A stretch of 34,044 nucleotides of DNA from Chara braunii (Eukaryota; Streptophyta; Charophyceae; Charales; Characeae). The translations under genes and the position numbers were made by a program. This document shows, piece by piece, positions 1 through 9,888 of the stretch. Position 1 is the stretch's first letter; the number at the start of each line of letters is the position of its first letter. The stretch is from assembly GCA_003427395.1 (NCBI GenBank), contig BFEA01000002.1, positions 7,622,922 to 7,656,965 on the forward strand, read 5' to 3'. The notes beneath the pieces were generated by a model. That model worked only from the letters and a program-made list of their open reading frames with translations. It made no database searches and was not told where the DNA came from.

Positions 1-88
1 CCGGGCGTCGCACACCCAGATCTATCTGATCTCAGAACAGATCGAGGCACTCACAGGCGTCGCACAATCCTCTCAAGAGTGTAGTGTG

Positions 89-220
89 CTCACACTAAGG
101 CTTTTGTGGATGCATCTGACTGCGAACACGGCACGTGACGGATGTGCTTGTCCTGCCACGCTAGCGATATGCTTGTCCCCAATTGCGTCCAGAGCTGAGT
201 CGAAAAGGTCCTAGTGTGAG
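89..220. mobile_element. Small terminal-inverted-repeat element (MITE-like), copy 1
   Basis: The left end reads CTCACACTAAGGCTTTTG. The right end, read in reverse complement, is CTCACACTAGGACCTTTTCG, an imperfect inverted repeat of about 17 bp bounding 132 bp. It has no coding capacity. Size and termini resemble a non-autonomous DNA element, but no clear target-site duplication was found, so a palindromic satellite unit remains possible. Confidence 0.45.
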
Positions 221-247
221 TACGCCCTCGGGAGTGTCGCACAGCTA

Positions 248-283
<36 letters not shown>

Positions 284-301
284 TGCCCTCTCAGGTGTGT
301 G

Positions 302-408
302 CTCACACTAGGACATTCTGGACATATCTGACAGTGATTATGGCCCACCAGGGTCCTACCTGACCCCAATTCGCATCATGAGCTGAGTCGGCAAGGTCCT
401 AGTGTGTC
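302..408. mobile_element. Small terminal-inverted-repeat element, copy 2
   Basis: CTCACACTAGGAC at 302-314 is complementary to GTCCTAGTGTG ending at 406. The right half shares GCTGAGTCG and AAGGTCCTAGTGTG with the element at 89-220, so both are one family. A third right end (GGCCTAGTGTGAG, 542-554) occurs without an obvious left partner. Confidence 0.4.
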
Positions 409-581
409 CTTCGGGAAATACGATAAAAATGGAACGATACTGAGAAAGAAGATTAGCATGGGCCCAGGATCACACGCATAAATCACACGCATAAAATCGA
501 AAAATGGTCCAAATTTTTATAAGAAGAAAAGAAGGGAAAAGGGCCTAGTGTGAGTATGCCCTTGGGAACGTCGCACAGCCA

Positions 582-640
<59 letters not shown>

Positions 641-1081
641 CGCGCCACCCTCACGCAGAGGAATCGGGCGACCTTCTCGTGGCACGCATGACAGCCTCAG
701 TGCAGGAGAGGACTCGGGGCGTACTCGAACTAAGACTTATTCGACTGATCGGTTTTGGACGTCCTTGCGGCCACATACGTCCAGTACCCGGCGTAATTAC
801 GGTCAGATACATGTGAGCAAGTCGCAAAGTGAATATGCTATGCTCTCACAGCATCATGACTAAGGGCCAGATCCCACTGGCAAAGAGGATTGGAATAAGT
901 ATCTGAATCAGGACGTGTGTTCCAGGAAGAGATGCAGAAAAGCAGATCAATTACACTTTTTTGCACCTCTCCACAAACAGGTCCAGATTCAAACACACAT
1001 TCCAATCGTTTTTGCCATTGGGATATCGCCCTAAACAACAGTCACCGAACGCGACGGTTCCCGCAGCATTTTTATAGACGT

Positions 1082-1116
1082 ACCTTCTGGTCCTCCTCCT
1101 CCTCCTCCTCCTCCAC
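1082..1116. repeat. (TCC)n microsatellite
   Basis: An uninterrupted run of TCC triplets lies in otherwise unassigned sequence. The surrounding 840-1540 shows no recognisable gene on either strand. Confidence 0.85.
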
Positions 1117-1548
1117 CTTCTCCTCTATATCCACGTGTCATGACTACCCTCTTCGTTCGAGTGGAACACGTTGGCACTGTCCCGCGAGAGTCGGGATCAG
1201 TAAGACAGTGGCAGTACGGTCTATGATCCCCATCAGATATATAATTATGCGCACGCGTTCTATTCGGCGAAGACATCTTAGCAAACCCCAAAAACACAGC
1301 AGATCTCACTAGAGGATGAGATAGATGCATACTACCAAGAAAGATGAAATGGATTGAGAGAAGAATATAGATTACTTGGGGGGGAAAAAAAGAAAGCCAG
1401 CAGATCCCAGGCTAAGCAGCGAAACAGCCAGCTGGCAGCACAGGCTTCCAAAGCCTACCATACGACAGCCTTAGGGCTGCGAATCCGAATCTGGAATCCG
1501 AATCTGGATGCATCTTCCCACCAGATTTAGAACCAAAGATTCGTGTAA

Positions 1549-1620
1549 TCTCTCTCTCTCTCTCTCTCGGCACGGTCGGGCCTGCCTCCTCGTGTTCAGC
1601 CGCAACAGGTTGCCTGTTCG

Positions 1621-1710
<90 letters not shown>
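1549..1710. repeat. Compound (TC)n / (CT)n(AC)n microsatellite
   Basis: A short (TC)n tract lies near 1549-1568. A long (CT)n tract at about 1625-1676 passes directly into (AC)n to 1710. The open frame across it encodes Ser-Leu and Thr-His runs and is not treated as a gene. Nearby at 1852-1875 is a short CAGTC pentamer repeat. Confidence 0.9.
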
Positions 1711-1713
<3 letters not shown>

Positions 1714-2876
1714 CTCTCACCCATCCCCTCCGGTTCGCTCAGCCGGGCATACTTGCTTACTGCAGCAGGCCTCTAGCTGCCTTGGCCTATAGCCAGGGCT
1801 ATCTGGCTATTTTGCCGGTTCAGCCTGTGGGACCAGGCCGTGTGCTCATTCAGTCCAGTCCAGTCCAGTCAGTCCGCTGGGGGTATACCCCAGCTGCAGT
1901 TCGCTTTCAGCATCATTCTTCATTTGCAGAGTTTGGAGTGTGTGCGTGTTGAGTCTGCATTGGAGCTGCGCTGTCCCTTCCAGCTCCATCTCCATCTCCC
2001 CTATCCTCATCCCTTCGTCATGATCCTGACGGAACGCCATCCCTACAGGTCCGTCACACTGGTATCAAAGAGGGAACGATTCCCGCTCCCACAAATCCCT
2101 CCCCGCAAGGCAGCGCAAGCGCGATCCGGAACAGTGGGAAAAAACGGGAGAAACAACAGTTGCGGGGGTGTCGCAGCGGGTGTCGGGCAACAGGAAAAAG
2201 ACATGTGTCTGCGTGCGTGCGCAACCGCCAAGGCCAAGGTCGCCCCACGCGCCCCACTGCCCCGCCCCGCTCCCGGATTATATATATCAAAATTTGGGAT
2301 GCATGTTGCTGCTAGGATTCTAACCTGGGCAGTTGCTGCTCATACACTTGCATGACCAGTACGGTAACACATTGGCGAAAGCTACAATATCAGTTGATGT
2401 TGTGGCATGTCGGTGTTGAAGACGCCACAGTACGGCAGCTCAACCCCCCCCCTAGTGGTGGCTGCTGCCACCTGCGCACGTGACCGGTGGCTGCCTCCAG
2501 TGCCACATGGCGGCTTGCTGAGAATCTTGAAGATCCCCCTGGCTAGGGGGCTGGACTACAGTGGCATCTGGGTGGTTGATCCAGATCTCAGCCAACCCCA
2601 GATTATCATCATTATTTTTTTTATTGCTTCGGCAGCAGGCCAACAACACCTTGAACGCCAAGATCTTGTGGATCTTGGAAGTGTTCTCTGCTCTTGGCCA
2701 CCCAAGAGCTTGGTATAACCTCCCTACTCTCTAACCTACTCTATCCCAACCCCTTCTCTCTCCCTCTCCCCATCATCTAATCATCCTTTTCTAACTCTAC
2801 CACTACTCCCTCATCCTACCTCACTCTTCTGTCTTTTTTTCCCTACTTCTCTCCTCTCTTTTTCATTGTTTTCTCA
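1711..2876. other. Non-genic stretch, nothing recognised; pyrimidine-rich at its 3' end
   Basis: No gene could be supported. On the minus strand around 2290-2360 there is a weak resemblance to a tRNA B box (GGTTAGAATCC), too diverged to call. From about 2715 the plus strand becomes very rich in C and T. This is the flank into which the downstream retrotransposon inserted. Confidence 0.5.
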
Positions 2877-2942
2877 TACCCTTCCCTCATCACTAATCTT
2901 CCACCGTTTTTTTCTCCCCTTTCCTCCTTACTCACTCACTCT
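2877..2942 (+). repeat. 66-bp direct repeat flanking the retrotransposon, left copy
   Basis: This pyrimidine-rich segment is repeated almost exactly at 15018-15083. By eye only two positions differ, both transitions. The left copy ends where the 5' LTR begins and the right copy starts where the 3' LTR ends. The geometry is that of a target-site duplication, but Ty3/gypsy integrases normally make duplications of only about 4-6 bp. Confidence 0.75.
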
Positions 2943-3711
2943 CTTGACGAACCACTTCCCGACCCCGTGCTATCTTTCGTACCCTTTCTTTTGCATTCCA
3001 ATCCCAGGAAAACCACGTTTTGATTTCTTGCTTTCGGGTGCCGCATTTTCCTTTTTTTTTTAGAGTTTTTTCGACTTTTGGGTTCTGCTTTTCTTTTTGC
3101 AAAGTCGGGAAATACATGGGAATTTACGTACGCCTTAGCGAGCGCATTGGGAATTGGGCTCGGTAGTTGGGAGTTCCGGGATAAGCGGAACTTCGACGTG
3201 TCCATTTTGGGTATTTTCTTGGGCGCGTCGGGGAAAACTCTCGGAATTTTGCATGAATACGAATAGGCGTAGGATTTTCTTTTCCCGCGTCGCTTTTTCG
3301 CGCGCAAATATGGTGATTTCAATTTTGAATTAGGATAGAAGCAAGCTGTAACTGTTTCGGTGCCTTTTTCTTTTTTTTTGTTGACGGCGCCGTGCATGCA
3401 AAAGCTTTCTCCTCTCTGTCACCCGCATCGCTCCCTCCCGCGCTTCCCTTCCCTTCTCCTTCCTTTTTCTCTCTCCCCGTAACTGTTTTTCCTTCTCCCT
3501 CTCTCTCTCTCCCGCCTTGCCCGCGCGCGCATTCCGCGACGCGCGAAAACGGTCGACTTGCTCCATCGGACCAACACGGGGGATTTCAGTTCCGTCTGTG
3601 TCCCCACACTCAATTTCCAAAAATCCTTGGCACACCCCATCTTGCTGTTTCTCTGGGCCTCTTTTCCGCACAGCTAACACTCCGAACGGAAGACAGCACA
3701 GGGTGTGAGGT
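2943..3711 (+). repeat. 5' LTR (short form)
   Basis: It matches 12286 to about 12880 and then about 14800 to 15003, so it equals the 3' LTR minus an internal segment of about 1.9 kb. The alignable start is TGACGAACC at 2945. It stops at GTGAGGT, immediately before the primer-binding site, and lacks the CGTCACA terminus of the 3' LTR. It has none of the TATA/CCAAT promoter-like sequence found in the longer LTR, so transcription from it is doubtful. Confidence 0.9.
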
Positions 3712-3724
3712 TGGTATCGGAGCC
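3712..3724 (+). other. Primer-binding site, initiator tRNA-Met type
   Basis: TGGTATCGGAGCC begins directly after the 5' LTR. It differs by one base from TGGTATCAGAGC, the site complementary to the 3' end of plant initiator tRNA-Met used by many plant gypsy elements. It would prime minus-strand DNA synthesis. The difference is an A-to-G change. Confidence 0.85.
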
Positions 3725-3847
3725 GACACGAGTCGGTTCTGATGATAGTAAGTCGAACTGGCGAGAGGTAAGAGAGACCCTCAACTAGCTCGTCGGGATC
3801 GCCCAGTAACCAGGTCTCAGTCTAGTGCGGTTGCACCAGCAATACCA

Positions 3848-3976
3848 ATGGTGGACGGTACTAGGGTGATTGTTAGCATCCCTGCCCCCTTCCCCTTCTT
3901 CCCTAACCATACTCATCCCGAGGGTTGGCTGGAGGCTGTCGAAGCTCAGAACTACAGCGCAGCCGACCTCCTCTGA
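3848..3976 (+). pseudogene. gag: gag, N-terminal fragment
   Basis: The ATG at 3848 opens a 42-codon frame ending at a TGA at 3974. It includes a Trp-Leu-Glu-Ala-Val-Glu-Ala stretch like the start of a retrotransposon gag capsid domain. The next conserved capsid sequence (Leu-Leu-Arg-Asn-Thr, then Asp-Trp-Phe) is about ten codons further on, in the -1 frame. The distance between the two conserved Trp positions looks shorter than usual, so a small deletion with a frameshift is the simplest explanation. This is the best candidate for the original gag start. Confidence 0.7.
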
Positions 3977-4503
3977 CAATGCTACTTCGCAACACATCCC
4001 GTGACTGGTTTAGGAAACATGCGTGGGTAGATTGGGCTACCTTCAAGCAAACCTTTTTGGCTCGATTCGATACAGTTAGTGAAGATGCCGCCTGGTATGT
4101 ACTAAAAAATCGACCTCAAGGACTAGGGGAATTGTTGCCCGATTTTGTCGATCGGTTCCAAACCACGTTGGACAAATCCGGGCGGGATGAGAAATCCGCT
4201 CGAGATTTGTTCATCGATCACCTACGAAGTTCGACACTGAAATGGAAATTACAGAAAAAGGTTCCGCTGAAAACGCACCAGTTATCGGCTATCATCACTA
4301 AAGCATCGGAACAGGATCTGGCTGATACAAAGAAATATATCAGTCAGGGAAATGAAGACATTACAGATACAATACGGGATGTAACAGCCAAAAGGCGATC
4401 ATGGCTGCAGGCGGTCGAACTGTTTTATCCCCGCCCGACCATGACCTTCCAGATGGGATCGTTTCCGACATCCCGACTGCTTCTCCTCCCGCCCCTCCGG
4501 TGA
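3966..4503 (+). pseudogene. gag: gag, capsid-like domain
   Basis: This open frame holds the retrotransposon gag core: a Trp/Phe-rich segment beginning LLRNTSRDWF, a WATFKQTFLARF stretch, and a basic C-terminal half (TLKWKLQKKVPLK). Gag forms the virus-like particle around the genomic RNA. Conserved similarity is lost somewhere between about 4385 and 4440, where it continues in the -1 frame; the last codons to 4503 are probably out of frame. There is no clear heptameric slippery site at the switch, so an indel is as likely as programmed frameshifting. Confidence 0.8.
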
Positions 4504-5621
4504 ATCAATCGATTGCAGCCGTTAGAAGTGGAATCTCATCCGAACCCCCCTCATCGGTCGTAACCAATCTACACCTTGCCCAGATGATCCATACGGTCAC
4601 TACCAAGCAGTCCGAATGCATGAGCAACCTGATCCAAATGCAGGCCGCTCATATGGAACGAATGGAACAAATAATTAGCCGACTCATTAAGCCTAACCCG
4701 GCGTCTGCTCGACCTGCCCCTGCATCGTTTCCGCTCTTACCTGCTCCGCCTGCTCAAGGATTCGCCCCTCAGTTTCCCCATCTAGCTAATCCGGCAGGAG
4801 AGATCGAGTGCTTCAACTGTAAACAGCCCAGGCACTTCGCCCGGGACTGTCCACAGCCGAAACGTAATCAGCCTCCCCCTGCTGCAGCCCCCGTCGCCCT
4901 TAATCAAGGACGAGTGGCCGCTCTGATGGATACGGATCCAGGAAGAGAACTCGTGGCATATGCCCCCGAGCAGCCTTCCCCTTCGACGACACTAGTGTCG
5001 ACATCAGAAGCTTCCTCCTCTGACGCTGCCGACATAGTCGATCCACTCGAATACCTTCATTTTGCTGGCATGATCGGAGCAATCCGATCGGTCCCGGATG
5101 ATCTCGAGTGGGTCGATCGCGAATCCAATCCTCGACCACAGTTCCGGACAGGAGATATTGATGTACTGAAAACGCTCAAGCAACTAGATGTTCGAGTGCC
5201 CATCCCAGTGGGACATCTTCTCACCATATCTGAGGTGGCAAACGATAAGCTACTACAGCAATGCCAGAAAAATCAAAAGCGTGTCACCTATCAACGCATA
5301 CAACGGATGTTGAAGAAGAAAGAAGAAAGCGAGGAAGTTGTACCCCGCGAGCCTGACACAAAAGAACCCGAACCTGAAGCCGCACGTGTAGCAGCGATCT
5401 CTTTAGCAGAAAAATATCACTTCGTACGAGAACGGTCGGTATTGTGGAAAAGTGCGGAATGTGACTGTGAAGTTTGGGGCAAACCGTTTAATGCCCTTAT
5501 TGACACAGGGTCTTCTGTCGTGGCCATATCATTGGATACGGTCAAAAAGACGGGACGACTGGATCCATTCTTCCTCAATCTGGCAAAGACAATTATGTCT
5601 ATGCCCACGAGGAAGCAATGA
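4401..5621 (+). pseudogene. gag-pro: gag C-terminus with CCHC knuckle, linker and protease N-terminal half
   Basis: The frame is 406 residues from the first ATG, though the true protein entered it from the preceding frame. Residues 137-150 (4809-4850) form a nucleocapsid zinc knuckle, CFNCKQPRHFARDC, spacing CX2CX4HX4C, for RNA binding. A Pro/Ala-rich linker and an acidic/basic stretch follow. At residues 366-372 (Asp codon at 5502) is LIDTGSS, the active-site motif of a retroviral-type aspartic protease. The frame ends at TGA 5619-5621, and the second half of the protease continues in the -1 frame with a switch near 5575-5600. Confidence 0.9.
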
Positions 5622-8098
5622 ACATTGTAGGCATTATCGAGAATGTGGTCGTAAAAGTTGGACGAGTACACATCCTTGTTAACGCGTTCGTAATAGATGT
5701 ACGTTCCTATTCTGTGTTGTTGGGATTTCCTTGGGCGATGGCGGTAGGAGAACGTTTGCATTTCGATTCGAAGCAACTAGTGCTCACACAAACTGGAGGA
5801 AAACCTCAAACTGTTCCTTTGCGAGTTTCCACCCGAACGATGAAACGGGTCCCTAACCCGGCCCAAATAGGGATGATCCGATACATTGATCCCGAGGAAT
5901 GCTCTCCCTCGTGCCTCGGGGATAAAATCAGGGAACAAGAACATGACGAAGAGATGCCTAGCGAAGAAGAATGGAAGCATCTGGTTGAACTTTTCGAACA
6001 TGAAANCCCCGAAGAATTTCAGGTGTGTCCCGACACCGCCCGAAGCTTCCACATAGATTCCGAAGACAGTGCATTCATGCCTCTAACAACCCAGGTCAGT
6101 CCTTCAGTCCTCCTCGGGGAACCCATATTACAAGTTTCCAATCTGGCTGATGATTTGGAACCCCCTAGCACCTTGTATGAGGGAGCTCTCTCCTTACGAA
6201 CACGTTATCAGCAAACGGAACAGTATGTAGACGTTTCTGTTTTTCCACCCCGATCGTTACTAACGATAGGAACCACCATCGCCTTGATTAAACAAGAGGC
6301 GGAAGCACCGGTAAATGATGTACCTAATCTGATGCAAGAAATGACGGATCTAACAGGGCTAACTGTGGAACCAACCTCGGTTGGTTCAGAAACTGACGCT
6401 GAAACTAAAGAAACAGAGATGATCAACCCTACTCAGTCCCAGATGATAGTGACTGTCTTCTCCGTTCACACCAGTAGTTCCGTTTTTTCTAGTGTTCATA
6501 ATCGACGGGAACAGCCGGTTGATTGGATCGATATGCCCCTTAAGATTTTCGGGGAATCAACAATCTCCCTCCCGAGTCACGTTCCCGCGGAACTCCGGAA
6601 GTCATTAATCTGTGTGTTAAATGGTTACTCAAAAGTGTTGAGCGTGCATGATAATGATATCGGCTTAACTAATGTAATTGAGCATGCCATCCTCACAGGA
6701 GATCATCCGCCTATTAGCTGCGCTCCCTATCGATACTCGCCAGCTGAAAGAGCGGCCGCTTTTCAGCGGATTAAGGAGCTCGAAGCTAATGAATGGATCG
6801 AATCTGCTATAGGTCCATGGTCTTTCCCTGTAGTGATCGTACCTAAGAAGGCTGGAGGGATTCGCATTTGCATTGATTATCGAAAGTTGAATGATATCAC
6901 GATCAAAGATGTGTATCCCCTCCCCCGGATTGATGAGTTGTTGGATGCGATTGGGAGTGCTCGATTTTTCAGCAAATTTGATGTTCGCCATGGGTTTCAT
7001 TATCTTCTTGTTCGTGAGGAAGATCGTCCGAAAACCGCGTTTGTGCTTTTCGAAGGTACGTGGCAATAGATTCGATGCCCGATGGGTATCTGCAACGCCC
7101 CTGCGACTTTTCAGCGGGCCATGAACATGGCTTTTCAGAATTTCGTACGGAAGACTCGTCTGGCGCAGAGCATCATCAACTACTGCGTGATTGTGTACAT
7201 GGATGACATCTCGGTGTATTCGAGCTCCTACGAGGGACACGTGTAGCACATCGAATGGGCACTGCATGCGTTACGAGATGCAGGTTTCAAGGTGGCGCTT
7301 GAGAAGTGCCAGTTTTTCCTCACCACCATTTCCTTCCTGGGGCACGTGGTGACAGGCAAAGGACTCCAACCGGAGCCACACACGGTGGCAGCTGTCAGGG
7401 ACGCGCCAGTGCCTACCACTATCATGCAAGTTCGCGCCTTTCTGGGCCTAGCCTCGTATTACCGAAGATTTATTAAGGGTTTCGCGGCAATTGCGGGACC
7501 CCTCACAAATCTCCTGTGCAAGGATCAGCCGTTGATCTGGACGCCAGAGTGCGATCAAGCGTTTTCCAAACTCAAGGCTGCTTTTATTTCGGCTCCGGTC
7601 CTTATAAGACCAGATCCCGAAAAGCCTTTTGTTCTCATCACCGACTGACAGCCAGAGGCGATTTCGGCGATCCTTGCCCAGGTGGGACCGAGCGGACTCG
7701 AGAGTGGAGTGGAGTATGCATCCAAATCAATGCCCGCCTGCAAGCGCAATTACGCCGCTCCAACGAGTGAATGCTATGCGGCTCTCTGGGGAATCAGTTA
7801 CTTCCGTGCTTACCTATACGGGCGAAAATTCACCCTGGTGACTGATCATGAGCCCCTGTTGGCTCTGAAGAAGTCAAAGGATTACTCGGGCATGATCGGG
7901 CGATGGGCAACGGTGCTGCAGAGCATGGACTTTGACATTCGTCATCGGAAGCACGAGAGACACGGGAATGCGGACGGACTGACACGATTGCACCGGCCTG
8001 AGATGGTTCCAAAGGGTGAGGAGGTGATTCCGTGGAACGAACCCGAACAGGAGATCGTACCTCGGTACGGCCAAGTGGAGATCTTATCGAAGCAATAA
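5585..8098 (+). pseudogene. pol: pol: protease C-terminus, reverse transcriptase and RNase H
   Basis: One frame runs the whole length. VLLGFPW near 5723-5743 is the C-terminal protease motif. RT follows: FSKFD (first catalytic Asp), a template-contact region MGICNAPATFQ, and YMDD at 7196-7207. RNase H follows with LITD, TSECYAALW, LVTDHEPL and NADGLTR, supplying the DEDD residues. In-frame stops lie at 7067 (TAG), 7244 (TAG), 7646 (TGA) and 8096 (TAA). The family pattern suggests Trp at the first and third and Gln at the second, each explained by one C:G-to-T:A change. One N lies at 6006. The 8096 stop could be genuine, because an ATG-led integrase frame starts 61 bases later. The catalytic residues remain but the chain is broken. 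Confidence 0.95.
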
Positions 8099-8158
8099 GT
8101 GACACGAGGACTAATTGTTCTGTTCTGCTCTCCCTGCATCCCCTACTCCTCTGCCATC

Positions 8159-9589
8159 ATGACTTCCCCACTCGCCTCCGCAATCCCTTCTTCTCCTACT
8201 AACTCTGCCCCTCTCACTTCCTTGGCTTTCTTCGCCACCCTTCCCGATAAATTCTGCTATTTTTGCACGTGTATTGCACGAGTTTATGGGGTCGATTGTC
8301 ATTCCTTCAAGACCAGATTTATCGATTGGGTAGAATGTGCCACGTGTGTCAACCGTGCGCATGGGGCCTGCGTTCGATATCGGACGAGTAGCAAGGAATG
8401 GAGGTGCCCCCTGTGTAGAACGAACAAGCTCCCCACGGAGGTTCGATTCGAGGCCGCCCGTACGGACGGTCCTGAATACGACGAAAAATACCGACGGGTG
8501 GAAGGCTGGACGAATAAAATTTTATTGGCAAAATTAGCGGGATTATCATTGGGCCATCTCACCAAACACGACAGACGTACGACGACCGAGAGATCTCGGG
8601 ATTATCGATGGATCAATGGTCATTTGGAAAAACGTAAAAATGACGGATCGGGATCGTGGCTGATGGTTCCCCATCCCTTCCAGAGATACGATTGAATCCG
8701 ATCTGCTCACGAGGAACAGGCCGCTCATTTCGCGATACGTGTCACGGAGGCAACTGTAGACCAGAGTCGATGGTTCTGGTCCAATATACGAGGTGATGTC
8801 AAATACATTGTCGCTAACTGTTCGGTCTGTGCCGCTGATCGCGCCCCTATACGAGGACCAAACACGATCGTACCAACGGAAGTAGAGCGTCCTTTCCAGC
8901 GAGTCAGTATGAACACGACAGATATTGACGTGCCNNCTGGCCCAAACCGCTGTGAATATTCTATCCTGTTGGTTTTAATTGACCATTTTTCCAAATACAT
9001 CAAAGTCTATCCCTGTAAGACCCGAAAGGCCGCATAAATAGCCACGTACATCGAACGATTCCTCTACACCCATCTAGATACAGAAGAAATTCTAACTGAC
9101 AATGGGTCGGAATTCAAAGGCGAGGTAGAAGAAGTGCTTGCGCGAAGGGGCGTCACACTCCGACATACGACACCCCACGTGTCTCAGTCGAACGGGTTGG
9201 CCGAGAATGCCAACCGTATGATTAAAACCGCCCTTCGCAGGAACTTAGCGGCACACGACACGCGTCTGTGGCCCGAGATCGTATATCAGATCGTCGGCAT
9301 CCACCGGGCCACCCCTCACGAGTCTACGGGGTTCACCCCCTTTCAGCTTCGAACTAATAGCCTCCCCTGTGTCGATTATTGGGGTAACTCGAAAATCGCC
9401 GAAGCAGGGGGTAGAGACACGCGTGCAGCCCTCAAGGCCAAGGCCAAAAGGTACACCGATTTGATGGAACGGGCCGTCCTGAAGCTAGCCCGAAAAAGGC
9501 AAAGGATGACCGAGCTGGCCCACGGTAGACAGGTCCGTAGCTACGAGGCCCGAAACGGAAATGCTGGCCCCAGTACCAGTATAAATTGA
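8159..9589 (+). pseudogene. pol (int): PHD-like zinc finger fused to integrase
   Basis: It is in frame with RT/RNase H. The ATG at 8159 follows a pyrimidine-rich leader; the original may have been continuous with pol. Codons 8255-8416 encode CX2C, then ECATC, His, Cys and EWRCPLC: a C4HC3 arrangement with the Trp two residues before the penultimate Cys typical of PHD fingers. An integrase HHCC domain follows (HEEQAAH, about 30 residues, CSVC). The catalytic core has TDNGSEF, then Glu in NGLAENANR after 34 residues. The expected first catalytic Asp, about 62 residues before TDN, reads Asn (SMNTTDID). Stops lie at 8693 (TGA) and 9035 (TAA); two Ns lie at 8935-8936. The frame ends at TGA 9587 after a frameshift around 9545-9580. 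Confidence 0.92.
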
Positions 9590-9888
9590 GGGACCTAGTG
9601 CAGGTACGTAAATGTGCACCCGATCGGAAACTCGCTCCCAAGTTCTCTGGCTGTTTTCACGTTGTCGAACTCGGACCCAACGACGCTAACATGGTGCGCA
9701 TCGCGCTTGAGGCTAGCGCCAGCCATAGCTCCGTCCCTATTGTCAGACATACCTCCTACCTCCGTCTCCTTCCTCCTTCCGATTTTCCTCCCTCTTCTTC
9801 CTCGGAAAGCGAGGAAAACAACGACGATCTAACCCTCTCTCCTCTTTCTCCCTCTTGTCCCTCGTCCTCCTCTCTGACCTCGCCATGA
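9541..9888 (+). pseudogene. pol (int): Integrase C-terminal module and acidic/Ser-rich tail
   Basis: This is the continuation of integrase in the -1 frame. KLRDLVQVRK, followed by KLAPKFSGCFHVVELGP, matches the GPY/F-type C-terminal module of Ty3/gypsy integrases, which helps bind target DNA. After a short His-Thr-Ser-Tyr-Leu segment the protein ends in a Ser/Pro-rich and acidic tail (SESEENNDD). The TGA at 9886-9888 overlaps the ATG of the next ORF as ATGA. No chromodomain is seen here, so this does not look like a chromovirus. Confidence 0.85.

Larger units (their letters stand above)
1..840. repeat. Repeat block with (GC)n/(GA)n microsatellites
   Basis: No gene is visible. A related module occurs twice: right end of a small inverted-repeat element, then a segment reading roughly TACGCCCTCGGGA and TGTCGCACAGC, then a microsatellite. 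The first has (GC)n at 248-262 and (GA)n at 263-283; the second has (GA)n at 585-638. Open reading frames over these tracts encode only Arg-Glu runs and are artefacts of the dinucleotide repeat. The rest is unassigned. Confidence 0.75.

Noticed and set aside
550-816. Arg-Glu repeat protein
   Set aside because: It is the translation of a (GA)n microsatellite. The same holds for Ser-Leu frames over CT tracts at 1508-1792 and 13467-13740 and Phe or Lys frames over the T74 tract.
2877-2942. The 66-bp flank as part of the LTR
   Set aside because: It is absent between the 5' LTR and the PBS and absent just before the 3' LTR, so it lies outside the element.
7067-9037. Stop-codon reassignment (TAG or TGA read as an amino acid)
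   Set aside because: TAG stands in place of both Trp and Gln, and other frames in the element use stops normally; single transitions explain all of them.
9541-9888. Chromodomain at the integrase C-terminus
   Set aside because: After the GPY/F-like module only a Ser/Pro-rich acidic tail follows; no aromatic-cage pattern was visible.
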